DNA of 64,000 nucleotides from Acidobacteriaceae bacterium (GCA_025462885.1 JAOAPN010000004.1:124001-188000); one strand, 5' to 3'; shown: positions 50,723 through 59,575, counted from the first letter of the stretch. The notes: generated from the sequence alone by a model not told the origin. Numbers and translations are program-made.

Positions 50723-51838
50723 ATGGCGAGTGCGGAGCGTGTTACGGCGCGGCAGCGGGCTATTCTGACGGCTGTCATTGAGAGCTATATCGACTCGGGA
50801 GAGCCGGTTGGGTCGTCGCGGGTCGTGGAGTTGTTGGGGCGCGGCAGTACGGGTGAGGGCGCAGCAGGGTTTAGTGCGGCTACCGTTCGGAACGAGATGG
50901 TGGACCTCGCGGAGGCGGGGTTGCTGGAGCAGCCGCACACTTCGGCGGGGCGAGTCCCAACGGCGCGGGCGTTTCGGATGTATGTTGATGGGTTGAGCGG
51001 TGGGGTCAATCCGCGGGTGGATGCGGGGCGGTTGTCGGTGCAGTCGCGGCAGCAGATCGATCTGAGCTTTGCGGGGGTGGCGGGGACGCAGGCCCTGTTG
51101 CAGCGGACCTCGCATGTGCTGGCGACGCTTTCGAGCGGAGTCGGGGTGGCGATTGCCGCTGTGGCAGATGGCGATCTGCTGGAGCATGTTCATTTTTCCA
51201 AGCTGGCTGCGCGGCGGGTTCTGGCTGTCGTGGTGACGAAGAGCGGCCTGGTGCGGGATCGGGTGCTGGCGCTGGATGGAATTGGGGATAAAGACCTGTC
51301 GCCGCGGGAGTTGGAGACGGCCGCGAACTTCCTGAATGAGAACTTTCGCGGGTGGAGTGTGGAGCGGGTACGAACTGAAGTCGCGAGGATGCTGGAGCGG
51401 GAGCGCAGTGAGTACCAGGTGATGTTGAGCTCGGTCCAGGCGCTGTGGGTGAAGGCGGTGCCGGAGACGGACCTGGTGGCGCGGACGGTCTATGTAGAAG
51501 GCGTTGCAAATCTGGTCGGCAACCAGATGGGGAGTCAAGAGGATCGCGAGCGGTTGCGCGAGGTTTTGATGGCGCTGGAAGCGAAGCAGCGGCTGGTGGA
51601 GTTGCTGAATGCCTATATCGATGCGCGGCAGGAGAGCGTGCGGGTAGTGTTCGATCTCGCCGAGCAGGCTCCGGAGATGGCGGGTCTGGTGCTGATTGCG
51701 GCTCCGGCACGGATGGCGGGTGAGAGCCGTGGAACGGTAGGCGTGATCGGGCCCAAACGGATGCACTATGAGAACACGATGAATGCCGTGAGCTATATCG
51801 CGAACGTGTTCGACCGGATGCTGCATCCTTCTGAATAA
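50723..51838 (+). CDS. hrcA: Heat-inducible transcription repressor HrcA
   Basis: A 371-residue repressor of class I heat-shock genes. The N-terminal winged-helix region (RQRAILTAVIESYIDSGEPV, GSSRVVEL, FSAATVRNEMVDLAEAGLLE, QPHTSAGRVPTARAFRMYVD) is the HrcA DNA-binding domain. The C-terminal GAF-like effector domain includes VGVIGPKRMHYENTMNAVSY, the family's closing signature. It normally binds CIRCE operators and is stabilised by GroEL. I find no CIRCE inverted repeat in this window. It is followed by the duplicated leader, grpE and dnaJ, a standard heat-shock neighbourhood. Confidence 0.94.
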   Translation: MASAERVTARQRAILTAVIESYIDSGEPVGSSRVVELLGRGSTGEGAAGFSAATVRNEMVDLAEAGLLEQPHTSAGRVPTARAFRMYVDGLSGGVNPRVDAGRLSVQSRQQIDLSFAGVAGTQALLQRTSHVLATLSSGVGVAIAAVADGDLLEHVHFSKLAARRVLAVVVTKSGLVRDRVLALDGIGDKDLSPRELETAANFLNENFRGWSVERVRTEVARMLERERSEYQVMLSSVQALWVKAVPETDLVARTVYVEGVANLVGNQMGSQEDRERLREVLMALEAKQRLVELLNAYIDARQESVRVVFDLAEQAPEMAGLVLIAAPARMAGESRGTVGVIGPKRMHYENTMNAVSYIANVFDRMLHPSE

Positions 51839-51897
51839 CGGGTGATTTGTGTTGTCAGGGCAAAGGTGGGTTGTTTGAGCATCGAAGAGAAAACGTC

Positions 51898-51966
51898 ATG
51901 ACAATCGAGGAGCGGTTAGACAGACTCGCGCGATTGGCGAGAGTTGAGGCTGGGAAAAGGTCATGA
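51898..51966 (+). CDS. 22-codon leader peptide, duplicated 5' end upstream of grpE
   Basis: A short frame encoding MTIEERLDRLARLARVEAGK plus RS. Its stop overlaps the next ATG as ATGA at 51963. That second ATG starts a frame beginning MTIEERLDRLARWARMGNN, which is in frame with grpE. The two copies are offset by 65 bases. They use different codons for the same Arg-Leu pair (CGGTTA and AGACTG), which suggests selection at the peptide level. Its function could be translational control of grpE. Confidence 0.5.
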   Translation: MTIEERLDRLARLARVEAGKRS

Positions 51967-52097
51967 CAATCGAGGAGAGACTGGACAGACTCGCGCGTTG
52001 GGCGAGAATGGGCAACAATAGTAAAGGCAGTAAAAAGTCTCCTCTGAGTGCGAGGGACTTCAACGAATCAGGACAGGAAACAAGGAGCGAGGAACAG

Positions 52098-52667
52098 ATG
52101 CAGGACGAGACGACCGGACGTGACGGCTTGGGGCCGGAGATGGTAACGGGTGATGAGTTTCCGCAGGAGCGCGTGGGAGAGACGGCGCCGGACATGAGCG
52201 CGGTGCAGGCCGAGTTGGGTCAGCTCAAGGGGGAGCGGGACCAGTTGATCGATCGGCTGGCGCGGCTGCAGGCTGAGTTCGATAATGCACGGAAGCGCGA
52301 GGTTCGGGAGCGGGCGGATGCGCGGGACTACACCATCTCGACCACGGTTGAGCCGTTTCTGGGGGTGATGGACAATTTTCAGCTTGCGCTGAAGGCTGAT
52401 GGAACGGTCGACCAGCTTCGCAGCGGAGTGGAGCTGATTCTAAAGCAGATGGAAGAGGCGCTGCGTGGGCTGAATGTTTTGCCGGTGGACTCGGTGGGAG
52501 AACAATTCGACCCGCGAATCCATGAGGCGTTGGGAAGCATCGAAACGAAGGAGTTTCCGGACCACCAGGTGCTGGAAGAGATTCGGCGCGGGTATCGTAT
52601 TCGGGAGAAGCTGCTGCGGCCAGCGCTGGTGCGAATCGCGGAGAATCCCGATCAGGTTTCGGATTAG
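52098..52667 (+). CDS. grpE: Co-chaperone GrpE
   Basis: A nucleotide exchange factor for DnaK, 189 residues from the ATG at 52098, which has GAGG 5 bases and AAGGAG 10 bases upstream. The same frame is open back to an ATG at 51963, which would add 45 residues including the MTIEERLDRLAR leader. The protein has an acidic disordered N-terminus, a long coiled-coil helix (LGQLKGERDQLIDRLARLQA, EFDNARKREVRERADARDY) and the C-terminal beta domain with LNVLPVDSVGEQFDPRIHEA and RIREKLLRPALVRIAENP. It acts in the cytosol in protein folding and stress response. dnaK is not in the window; dnaJ follows. Confidence 0.93.
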   Translation: MQDETTGRDGLGPEMVTGDEFPQERVGETAPDMSAVQAELGQLKGERDQLIDRLARLQAEFDNARKREVRERADARDYTISTTVEPFLGVMDNFQLALKADGTVDQLRSGVELILKQMEEALRGLNVLPVDSVGEQFDPRIHEALGSIETKEFPDHQVLEEIRRGYRIREKLLRPALVRIAENPDQVSD

Positions 52668-52805
52668 CAGCTCAAGTTGTGGTGCGAGTTTGGACCGCAA
52701 CTGGACGAGCCGTTTAAGATACATGCAGTGGGTGGTACGGGGCTGGGACGAACGCGATGTTTCTTCGCGTTGGGAGCGGTCAGCTTCAGAAGAGAGACTT
52801 GAGAG

Positions 52806-53966
52806 ATGAGTGCGACGGCAGACGTGACGAAGATCGATTATTACGAGCTATTAACGGTTTCGCGAGACGCCTCCGATCAGGAGTTGAAGACCGCCTATCG
52901 CAAGTTGGCGATGCAGTATCACCCTGACCGCAATCCGAACAATCCCGAGGCGGAGGAGAAGTTCAAGGCTTGCAGCGAAGCCTATTCGATTTTGAGCGAC
53001 GCCGAGAAACGCGCGGCATACGATCGGTATGGTCACGCTGCGTTCAGCAACGGCGGACCTGCGGCGGGTGGCAGCCCCTTCTCCGGTGGCGGATTTGGCG
53101 GCGGCAATGCACAGGACCTGGGGGATATCTTCGGCGATCTGTTCGGCGAGATGTTCAACATGGGCGGCGGCGGGCGCAAGGCTTCGCGGGTACAGCGCGG
53201 ACGCGATCTTCGCTACGACCTGACGCTGGAGTTTGAAGAGGCGGTCTTCGGTAAGGAAAAGGAGATCACCATCCGGCGCCTGGAAACGTGTACCGACTGC
53301 AAGGGGACGGGCGCGGCCAGGGGCAAGACTCCAGTGACCTGCACGCAGTGCGGCGGGCGCGGACAGCAGCGATTCCAGCAGGGTTTCTTCTCTGTTGCGC
53401 GGACCTGCTCGGTCTGCGGCGGCACGGGAACTTTGATCGTCGATCCCTGCGTGACCTGCAAGGGGCAGACAGTGGTGCAGCAGTCGCACAGCATCCTGGT
53501 TAAGGTCCCAGCGGGTGTGGAGCAGGATACGCGGATTCGGTACCAGGGTGAAGGCGAGGCAGGGAAGTTTGCCGGACCGGCCGGGGACCTGTACGTCGTG
53601 CTGAATGTGAAGGCGCACAAGTTCTTCGACCGAGATGGCGACGACCTGCACTGCGTGATTCCGATCTCGTTCCCACAGGCAGCACTCGGGACTGAGGTGG
53701 ATATCCAGACGCTGGAAGGTCCGGCATCCATTAAAGTTCCGGAAGGAACACAGAGCGGCAAGGAGTTCAAGCTGCGCGGTAAGGGTGTTCCGCACCTGAA
53801 CGAGCACGGCAAGGGCGACCTGATCGTGGAAATTCGGGTACAGACTCCCGCCAAGCTGAACAAGCAGCAAAGGGAGCTGCTGAAGCAGTTGAGCGAAACG
53901 ATGGTGGTTGAAAACACACCGCACTCGCGCGGTCTGTTTGAGAAAGTGAAAGACATTTTCAGCTAG
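52806..53966 (+). CDS. dnaJ: Chaperone DnaJ (Hsp40, type I)
   Basis: A 386-residue co-chaperone that stimulates DnaK ATPase and delivers unfolded substrates. The J domain (residues about 8-75) has HPD in [13 protein letters not shown] Gly/Phe-rich linker follows ([20 protein letters not shown]). The zinc domain has four C-x2-C repeats: [24 protein letters not shown] and CVTCKGQT, the last deviating at its final Gly. The C-terminal substrate domains include [20 protein letters not shown] and [20 protein letters not shown]. Weak GAGAG lies just before the ATG. A strong terminator follows. Confidence 0.96.
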   Translation: MSATADVTKIDYYELLTVSRDASDQELKTAYRKLAMQYHPDRNPNNPEAEEKFKACSEAYSILSDAEKRAAYDRYGHAAFSNGGPAAGGSPFSGGGFGGGNAQDLGDIFGDLFGEMFNMGGGGRKASRVQRGRDLRYDLTLEFEEAVFGKEKEITIRRLETCTDCKGTGAARGKTPVTCTQCGGRGQQRFQQGFFSVARTCSVCGGTGTLIVDPCVTCKGQTVVQQSHSILVKVPAGVEQDTRIRYQGEGEAGKFAGPAGDLYVVLNVKAHKFFDRDGDDLHCVIPISFPQAALGTEVDIQTLEGPASIKVPEGTQSGKEFKLRGKGVPHLNEHGKGDLIVEIRVQTPAKLNKQQRELLKQLSETMVVENTPHSRGLFEKVKDIFS

Positions 53967-54003
53967 CGCATGAGGTAAGTCGCGGAGAATGGCTAGTTGC
54001 ACG

Positions 54004-54032
54004 AAAGCTGACCCTGAGGGGTCAGCTTTTTT
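54004..54032 (+). terminator. Rho-independent terminator after dnaJ
   Basis: Arms AAAGCTGACCC and GGGTCAGCTTT pair perfectly around TGAG and run into six T. It starts 37 bases after the dnaJ stop. Confidence 0.93.
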
Positions 54033-54233
54033 CGCGAGCGAGAGCAAGTTATTGCGCTCGCTTTCAGTCTGAAGAAGGAATTTATAAGGGGACACGGGCA
54101 GCGCGTTCTCACTTCACCGCGTCTGAGAATTGGTTAGAAACTTTTCACGTTTACTTTTATATTTGGAGCGTGCATCCGAGTGTGCACAGGCCCTTTCCTG
54201 AGCTGTCCCCATATCAATAGACAGGATGACGCC

Positions 54234-55203
54234 ATGCCGTCGAAACGGGTCTTTATCATCACACTCTATGCGTTCGCGACGTTGCAGTTTATTCGCTATT
54301 ACATCACCGCGACTCATTTTACCTGAAGTTCCCCGCCTATTTCGCTGGCCACGAACGCATTCCCTTTCAGGAGCGCGTTCTCCCGATTGCGCTGATGCAT
54401 CCGATCCTGTCCTCCCATTGGGTTTTGTCGAGAGCGATCCATCCAAATGGAATCTTTACGTCACCTGAGCGCGGCGCTTTTATATTGTCAGCCTGGTTGG
54501 ATTTATTGTTGCGGCGATCTTCACCCAGAAGCTTTACAACGCGGTCACTTCCAACAATACTTTCGGATTCCTGATCTACCCGATTTTTCTGTTTGCGGCG
54601 ATCTGGAGTTACATCATTCACATCGAAGCAAACTTTTCCTATCCGTACGACATGCTGAGCGTCGGCTTCTTTACTGCAGCCCTTTACTACATCTATACAC
54701 GGCGGTTCCTGCCGCTAGCCGGAATTATGCTGGTGGGGACCTTCAATCGGGAGACAACACTCTTCCTTATTGGCCTCTTTATCCTTGACGCCGCGAGTAC
54801 GGCTACGACCAATCCATTGGCTAAGTTGCGTCAGCGGTTCGACTTTCGCATCGTGTCCTGGAGTAAGGTCGGCGTACTGTTGGGGATCTGGCTGGCGGTC
54901 AAGCTCACGCTGGCTCATATATTCGCCCACAACGATGCATCGGAAAATTACGTTCGTATTATTGAAAATCTAGCCCGTCTGAAACCTCGGCTATGGCCCT
55001 CTTTGCTCAACGTCTGCGGATACCTTTTGCCGATTGTCCTGGTATTTCGTCATGGCATCCGGCCGGTTCGTTTTGCGAACTATCTCTACATACTGCCGGT
55101 CTGGTTCGCGGTCATGTTCTATACCGGAGTTATCGTGGAGACGCGTATTTACGGGGGACTCTGTTCCCTGGTAGCGGTCTCGATGGTGCTCATTATTGAG
55201 TAG
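54234..55203 (+). pseudogene. Multi-spanning membrane protein gene with two apparent frameshifts
   Basis: Three overlapping frames join into one plausible membrane protein if one T is restored at each of two TTTT runs (about 54317-54320 and 54477-54481). Frame 1 starts MPSKRVFIITLYAFATLQFI and hits a stop at 54324. The restored second frame reads YLKFPAYFAGHERIPFQERV. The third continues FYIVSLVGFIVAAIFTQKLY and on to the stop at 55203, with RRFLPLAGIMLVGTFNRETT. The joined product would be about 322 residues with several hydrophobic helices, of a type seen as uncharacterised membrane proteins. It is either a decaying gene or carries two homopolymer errors in the sequence. Base composition is lower in GC than the neighbours. 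Confidence 0.7.
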
Positions 55204-55315
55204 TACGCGCTTACGCTTCCTCACTCGTATGGGGATGACGATACGACTTCGCGTCTCGTGGCACCCTCCACCGCAAGTATGCTTCCGTGATATGCCATAC
55301 GTTATCCTGCAAAAT

Positions 55316-55343
55316 AAAAGCCAGGGCAGATGCCCTGGCTTTT
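55316..55343. terminator. Bidirectional hairpin terminator
   Basis: AAAAGCCAGGGCA and TGCCCTGGCTTTT pair perfectly around GA, with T-runs on either strand. It lies between the frameshifted + gene and the convergent minus-strand barrel protein, 22 bases from the latter's stop. Confidence 0.9.
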
Positions 55344-55365
55344 GCTTGTGCGAACGAGTTACAGG

Positions 55366-56049
55366 CTATCGAAAGAAGTTGAACACTACACCAGCGCGTG
55401 CGCTGAAGTTATGCGTCCAGGTGTCATTGCTGTTGTATTGCGCGATGTACTCGCCGGGGATGAGCTCAAATCCGAAGCCGTGGGCGATCTTATAATCGAA
55501 GCCGATACCGCCCTTGGCTACGGGGTTCCAGTCTTTGGTTGGGTTCGCCTTGGTGCTGAGGCGTACTTCGCCGCCCTCCATGAAAATGAACGGCGTGACC
55601 TTGGAGCGCGGGGCGAGGTTGATCCTTGGGCCAGCAGCCATCAGGAAACGGGTTTGACCGGGGTAGATCGAACGGACATAGAGGCTGGTGAAGTCGGCCT
55701 GCAGGCCGAGATGCTTGGTGAAATTTATCTCGGGGGTTGCGGTCCAGCCCAACAGGGTGCGCGGGTGGCCGGCGATGTCACCCAGTCCCTCGTAGGTAAA
55801 GGTGGCTGCGAACGATCCGACCGGTGCCTTCTTCTCAGGCTTAGCGAGCAAATAGCCGAAGTAACGGCCTCCGAAGCCCGATGAAGAGTCGGTAGTGGCT
55901 GGCACCGTGGTTGGGGCGTCCTGTGACGGGGCAGGAGCGGAAGTGGCTGCTGCACCGGACGTGGAGGAAGAGGAATCGACATCTGTAAAGCCCTGCGCGA
56001 AGAGGGCCGCAGGTGAGGTAAGGATGAGGGCAAGACAAATCTTATACAT
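55366..56049 (-). CDS. Outer-membrane beta-barrel protein
   Basis: A 227-residue exported protein. The start at 56049 has GGGAGAA just upstream and gives a signal peptide (MYKICLALILTSPAALFAQ); the in-frame extension to 56100 is unlikely. After a Ser/Thr/Ala/Pro-rich linker (SSSSTSGAAATSAPAPSQDA) come alternating strands: FGGRYFGYLLAKPE, GSFAATFTYEGLGDI, TLLGWTATPEINFTKHLGLQ, RFLMAAGPRINLAPRSKVTP, VAKGGIGFDYKIAHGFGFEL and the end FSARAGVVFNFFR. This fits an eight-stranded OmpA/OmpW-like porin-type barrel. Role unknown, probably structural or adhesion-related. Confidence 0.78.
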   Translation of the reverse strand: MYKICLALILTSPAALFAQGFTDVDSSSSTSGAAATSAPAPSQDAPTTVPATTDSSSGFGGRYFGYLLAKPEKKAPVGSFAATFTYEGLGDIAGHPRTLLGWTATPEINFTKHLGLQADFTSLYVRSIYPGQTRFLMAAGPRINLAPRSKVTPFIFMEGGEVRLSTKANPTKDWNPVAKGGIGFDYKIAHGFGFELIPGEYIAQYNSNDTWTHNFSARAGVVFNFFR

Positions 56050-56297
56050 GGTTCTCCCAGGGGTCTTGTGGTCTTGGCTTGATGCCGTAACCGCTGACAC
56101 AGACTAAGTTACGAACTGTGTCCTATCCTGAATGGATGCGCGCACGGGGGTGTCCGTTGCCCTTTTAAGAGGTAGGTTAGAAACTCTTCCACAGGTAAAT
56201 GATGCCTGGAAAAGATTCTTAAATAAGAAGGTATTTTTGCTGGAGAACTCGATTCTTCAACTGGAAATGACGGTTGAGATTTGAGTTCGGTTTGGTA

Positions 56298-57035
56298 TCA
56301 GGAGAGGTGAGTTCCGGCAATTGCGATGGCGGCAATAGCGGCGGTTTCGGCGCGGAGAATACGGGGGCCGAGTGTGACCGGTTGCCACTGATGCTGGGTG
56401 AAGAGGGCCATCTCTTCGGGGGTCCAGCCTCCTTCGGGGCCGATGGCGAGGGCGGTATCGGGTTGCTGGGCTGATTTTGCGGCGGACAGGGCAGCGGTGA
56501 GGGAGGTGGTCTGCTCCGTCTCGGAGAGCAGGATGCGGGTGGGACTGGATTCTTTTTCGAGAGCGATCTTGAGAGTGACGGGATCGGCGATCTCGGGGAT
56601 ATCGGTGCGGCGAGATTGCTTGGAGGCTTCGAGGGCGATGCGGCGCCAGCGGTCCACACGCTTGGTTGCGGCGAGGGCGAGGTGCTTTTCGGTGCGGCGG
56701 GCAAGGATGGGGGTGATACGGGCCACGCCGAGTTCGGTGGCCTTTTCGATGGCCCACTCGAGGTGGTCGAACTTGAAGATGGCAAGCAGAAGGTGGAGGG
56801 GGAGGGCGGCGTCGGACTCTAACTCTTCGTGGAGGGTGAAGAGGACCTCCGTCTCGGAGACGGAGACGATCTCGGCCCGGTGGAGGAAGCCGTTGGCTAC
56901 AACGTCATAGATCTGGCCGGGCTCGGCGCGAAGGACGCGGGCGAGATGGATCGCCTGGTCGCCGGTGAGGGAGGCGGTGGCGGGGTGGCCGGTTGCGGGC
57001 GAGAAGGTGTCGGCGATGAAGCGGCGGCGGGTCAT
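56298..57035 (-). CDS. rsmE: 16S rRNA (uracil-1498 N3)-methyltransferase
   Basis: A 245-residue SPOUT-class methyltransferase that methylates U1498 of 16S rRNA using S-adenosylmethionine. The PUA-like N-terminal domain (RRRFIADTF, LTGDQAIHLARVLRAEPGQI) is followed by the knotted domain: EWAIEKATELGVARITPILA, RTEKH, IALEASKQSRRTDIPEI, LAIGPEGGWTPEEM and LGPRILRAETAAIAAIAIAG, which are the SAM-binding signature blocks. Length is standard. The 36-base gap to the upstream gene contains repeat E copy 3. Confidence 0.95.
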   Translation of the reverse strand: MTRRRFIADTFSPATGHPATASLTGDQAIHLARVLRAEPGQIYDVVANGFLHRAEIVSVSETEVLFTLHEELESDAALPLHLLLAIFKFDHLEWAIEKATELGVARITPILARRTEKHLALAATKRVDRWRRIALEASKQSRRTDIPEIADPVTLKIALEKESSPTRILLSETEQTTSLTAALSAAKSAQQPDTALAIGPEGGWTPEEMALFTQHQWQPVTLGPRILRAETAAIAAIAIAGTHLS

Positions 57036-57040
57036 AAAGG

Positions 57041-57065
57041 CAGTTGTGAGTTGGTAGTTGTGAGT
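57041..57065. repeat. Repeat family E, copy 3 (25 bp)
   Basis: Identical to the copies at 32879 and 49752. It fills most of the 36-base gap between two co-directional minus-strand genes, inverted relative to them. Confidence 0.92.
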
Positions 57066-57071
57066 AATGCG

Positions 57072-57656
57072 TTATGGCTTGGGGATTTCGATGGTGAGGG
57101 GTTGTTGGTGGTAGAGGTCGATGCTGACTGTGGCGGATTTTCTTTTGTCCCAGGTGGCTTGCGTGGCAGGGAAGTGAAGGATCACGGTGCCGGACACTGA
57201 TTTGCCGGGGTCGATCTGGGTCTCGCGGAGGAGCAGAGGGGCGGCTTCAGCGGCCATCGTTTGGAGGGTTGGGAAGCTGGTGTACAGGTTTGGGACGTCA
57301 GGCTTCTCGACTGCGCTGGAGGTCAGGGTTTCGGCCTCTGAGCCGTCCGGATTGGTCGGGGTGAGGGTGGCGGTGAAGTCTTTGAGGAAGAGGGGGAGGC
57401 GTAGATTGTTTGCAATGTCGAGAGTAACCAGGACGTAGATATCGTCCTGAGCCGTGTCGCGGCCTATGACGAGAGAGTCGGACTTAAGAACGATGTGGGA
57501 GGCGTAGACCGTGGTCTTTTGGACTGTGACTTTGGCCGTCGAGTGGGGCGTAAAGGTGAGGATGAGAGCGGCGGCAACGGCGAGAACCACGACGGCGATA
57601 AGGATGGGGGCGGCGAGGTTTCGGCGGACGGGCTGGGAGAATGTGAGGTCGGCCAC
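57072..57656 (-). CDS. Single-TM envelope protein, unknown function
   Basis: A 194-residue protein with a short cytosolic N-terminus (MADLTFSQPVRRN), one membrane helix (LAAPILIAVVVLAVAAALIL) and an extracytoplasmic beta-rich domain. That domain resembles immunoglobulin-like or DUF4352-type folds: VYASHIVLKSDSLVIGRDTA, DIYVLVTLDIANNLRLPLFL, SVSGTVILHFPATQATWDKR and SATVSIDLYHQQPLTIEIP. No catalytic motif. It precedes rsmE in the same direction. The family is not one I can name with certainty. Confidence 0.72.
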   Translation of the reverse strand: MADLTFSQPVRRNLAAPILIAVVVLAVAAALILTFTPHSTAKVTVQKTTVYASHIVLKSDSLVIGRDTAQDDIYVLVTLDIANNLRLPLFLKDFTATLTPTNPDGSEAETLTSSAVEKPDVPNLYTSFPTLQTMAAEAAPLLLRETQIDPGKSVSGTVILHFPATQATWDKRKSATVSIDLYHQQPLTIEIPKP

Positions 57657-57715
57657 TTAGACAGGGTATCGGGTAACGGGTAGAGGGTAAAGCGGCAGTT
57701 CGATTTGGCTCGTAG

Positions 57716-58801
57716 TTAGTCCTTCTGGACTGCGTACTCTTCCAGGAGGACGGCGATCAGGGCGGCGGTGGGGACGGCGACCAAGGCTCCGACGACGCCA
57801 GCCAGCGCGGTGCCGATCAGCAGGGCGACGAGGACGGTGAGGCCCATCAGGTTGACGCTGGAACGCATGATGCGTGGGGTGAGGATGGCGTTTTCGATGT
57901 TGAGATAGATGACGTAGAAGAGGATGACGCCGAACATCTTGGGCCACGAGTCGATAGCCGCGATTCCGGCGGCGAGCAGGATGGTGAAGACTCCACCGGC
58001 GATGGGGATGATGTTGAAGAGTCCCATGAGGACGCCGAGCAGCAGGAAGTAGCGGACGTGGAGGATGCCGAAGACGATAAGGCTTGAAACTCCAAGAATC
58101 GCCATAAGGAGGCCCTGTCCGAGGAGCCATTTGCTCATCTTGAGGTCGGCCTTGCGGAGGGTGTCGTCGAGACGGTTGCGCTGCCTGCGATTGAAGAGGG
58201 AGAGGAAGAACTCGTAGGCGTGTTCGCCTTCCAGCATGAAGTAGATGCAGAGGAAGGTTGCGGTGAGAATGTCGAAGAGGTGGGTGAGCCACGTCGGGAG
58301 GGACGTGAAGAGATACCCGGCGGTAGCGGAGGCTGCGCCCTCTGCACGTTGCGCGACGGAGTCGATGCCGATGCGATCGACCATGGGGATCTTCTTGAGG
58401 CGGGCTACGATATCCGGAATCCGCTGGGGGAGTTCGGTGGTGAAGGCGCGGAGATCGCGCAGGACGGGCGGAAGGCCGAAGGTGAAGAATAGCGTAAGAG
58501 AGAGCGTCACTACGGCGATCAGAATGACGATGGCGACAGCGCGGGAAGGGCGATAGCCGCGAATGTTCACCTTTGAAATCTGGTTCACGACCGGCATCAG
58601 AACGACGGCAAAGAGCGCGCTGACGTAGAGAATCTCCAGCTCTTTACTGAGCTGGTACGCGAGAGCAAGCAGCAGAAGAACGGCTACGGTGAAGATGATG
58701 TGTCCGCGCACAGTGGCGCTGGATTTTTCGGTCTGTCGCTCGATCTGCTCATGCTGCGGATCGTGTTCGTACTCGGCCGGAACGTGCTTAGGGGTGACCA
58801 G
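57716..58801 (-). CDS. AI-2E (UPF0118/PerM) family permease, probable CTG start
   Basis: A membrane protein of the AI-2E family, about 361 residues, with eight or so helices: IFTVAVLLLLALAYQL, ILYVSALFAVVLMPVVN, AVAIVILIAVVTLSLTLFFT, LGQGLLMAILGVSSLIVFGI, YFLLLGVLMGLFNIIPIAGG, MFGVILFYVIYLNIENAILT and LMGLTVLVALLIGTALAGVV. GLFNIIPIAGG and NIENAILTPRIM are family signatures. The substrate is uncertain; members export small molecules or act as ion antiporters. No ATG, GTG or TTG with a ribosome site precedes the GTG at 58711. A CTG at 58801 has perfect AGGAG 6 bases upstream and adds 30 hydrophilic residues, so it is favoured. Confidence 0.85.
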   Translation of the reverse strand: MVTPKHVPAEYEHDPQHEQIERQTEKSSATVRGHIIFTVAVLLLLALAYQLSKELEILYVSALFAVVLMPVVNQISKVNIRGYRPSRAVAIVILIAVVTLSLTLFFTFGLPPVLRDLRAFTTELPQRIPDIVARLKKIPMVDRIGIDSVAQRAEGAASATAGYLFTSLPTWLTHLFDILTATFLCIYFMLEGEHAYEFFLSLFNRRQRNRLDDTLRKADLKMSKWLLGQGLLMAILGVSSLIVFGILHVRYFLLLGVLMGLFNIIPIAGGVFTILLAAGIAAIDSWPKMFGVILFYVIYLNIENAILTPRIMRSSVNLMGLTVLVALLIGTALAGVVGALVAVPTAALIAVLLEEYAVQKD

Positions 58802-58866
58802 GGGGTGCTCCTGTAGGGCCGGGAAGTGTGGGGCTGAATGCTCTAGTTATGATGCAGCTCGAGACT

Positions 58867-59472
58867 TCAGGGCCGGTCGCTGGAGCGTTTATTTAGCGAA
58901 ATAAGGAGGGCTTCGACGGTCTGTTCCGGCGTGAGTCCGGCGGTCTCGATGGTGATGCCGGCAAGGCGGGTGTAGAGGGGATGGCGTGTGGCAAAACGGG
59001 AGTGGGCGGCGTCCGGGTCGGCGAGGACGGGACGGGAGATGTCCTGCAGAACGCAGCGGTCGAACAGGGTGGGGAAGGGGGCGTCGAGGAAGATGGTGAA
59101 GGTGCCGGGAGTCTGCTCGATCAGGAGACGATTCGTGAGCGACTCGGGCGTGCCGCCGCCGAGGGCGATGACGGTATTGCGGTGATTGAGCGCGGAGGCC
59201 AGCGCGGAGGATTCAAGGCGGCGGAAACGCGCTTCGCCGTGGAGCGCGAAGATCTCGGGAACGGTGGTGCTGGTGCGTTCTTCGAGATGAGCGTCGAGAT
59301 CGAGGAAGTTCCAGCCGAGGCGGACTGCGAGCAGGCGTCCGATGGTGGACTTGCCGGCGCCCATGAATCCGGTGAGGACGATGCGTTCCAGAGGTTTGCC
59401 GTTCGCGGCCGGGGCGTTGACCGTGCTGTTGCGCTTCGCGGAGGCTTCCAGGTCTTGCTGTACGGGTGTCAT
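58867..59472 (-). CDS. aroK: Shikimate kinase
   Basis: A 201-residue P-loop kinase that phosphorylates shikimate at O3 in the aromatic amino-acid pathway. Walker A is IVLTGFMGAGKSTIGRLLA. The shikimate-binding Asp and Arg regions are FLDLDAHLEERT and GEARFRRLES, the Gly-rich substrate loop is VIALGGGTPES, and the lid region contains RPVLADPD. An N-terminal extension of about 28 residues precedes the usual start, so the true start could be later. No other aro gene is adjacent. Confidence 0.92.
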   Translation of the reverse strand: MTPVQQDLEASAKRNSTVNAPAANGKPLERIVLTGFMGAGKSTIGRLLAVRLGWNFLDLDAHLEERTSTTVPEIFALHGEARFRRLESSALASALNHRNTVIALGGGTPESLTNRLLIEQTPGTFTIFLDAPFPTLFDRCVLQDISRPVLADPDAAHSRFATRHPLYTRLAGITIETAGLTPEQTVEALLISLNKRSSDRP

Positions 59473-59550
59473 GACGTTCTCCTTATTCTAGCTGCTGGCT
59501 TTCCTGCCGTGCGTTTCTTGTGTGTGGCTGTTGGTGAATGAGCAAACGAA

Positions 59551-59575
59551 AGCCGCGACCTTTGGGGTCGCGGCT
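59551..59575 (-). terminator. Hairpin terminator of the sigma/anti-sigma transcript
   Basis: Arms AGCCGCGACC and GGTCGCGGCT around a 5-base loop. On the minus strand it is followed by TTCGTTTGC. It lies about 190 bases downstream of the anti-sigma stop. Confidence 0.65.

Noticed and set aside
50640..52805. CIRCE operator for HrcA
   Set aside because: No TTAGCACTC-N9-GAGTGCTAA type inverted repeat was found; isolated AGTGC strings occur only inside coding sequence.
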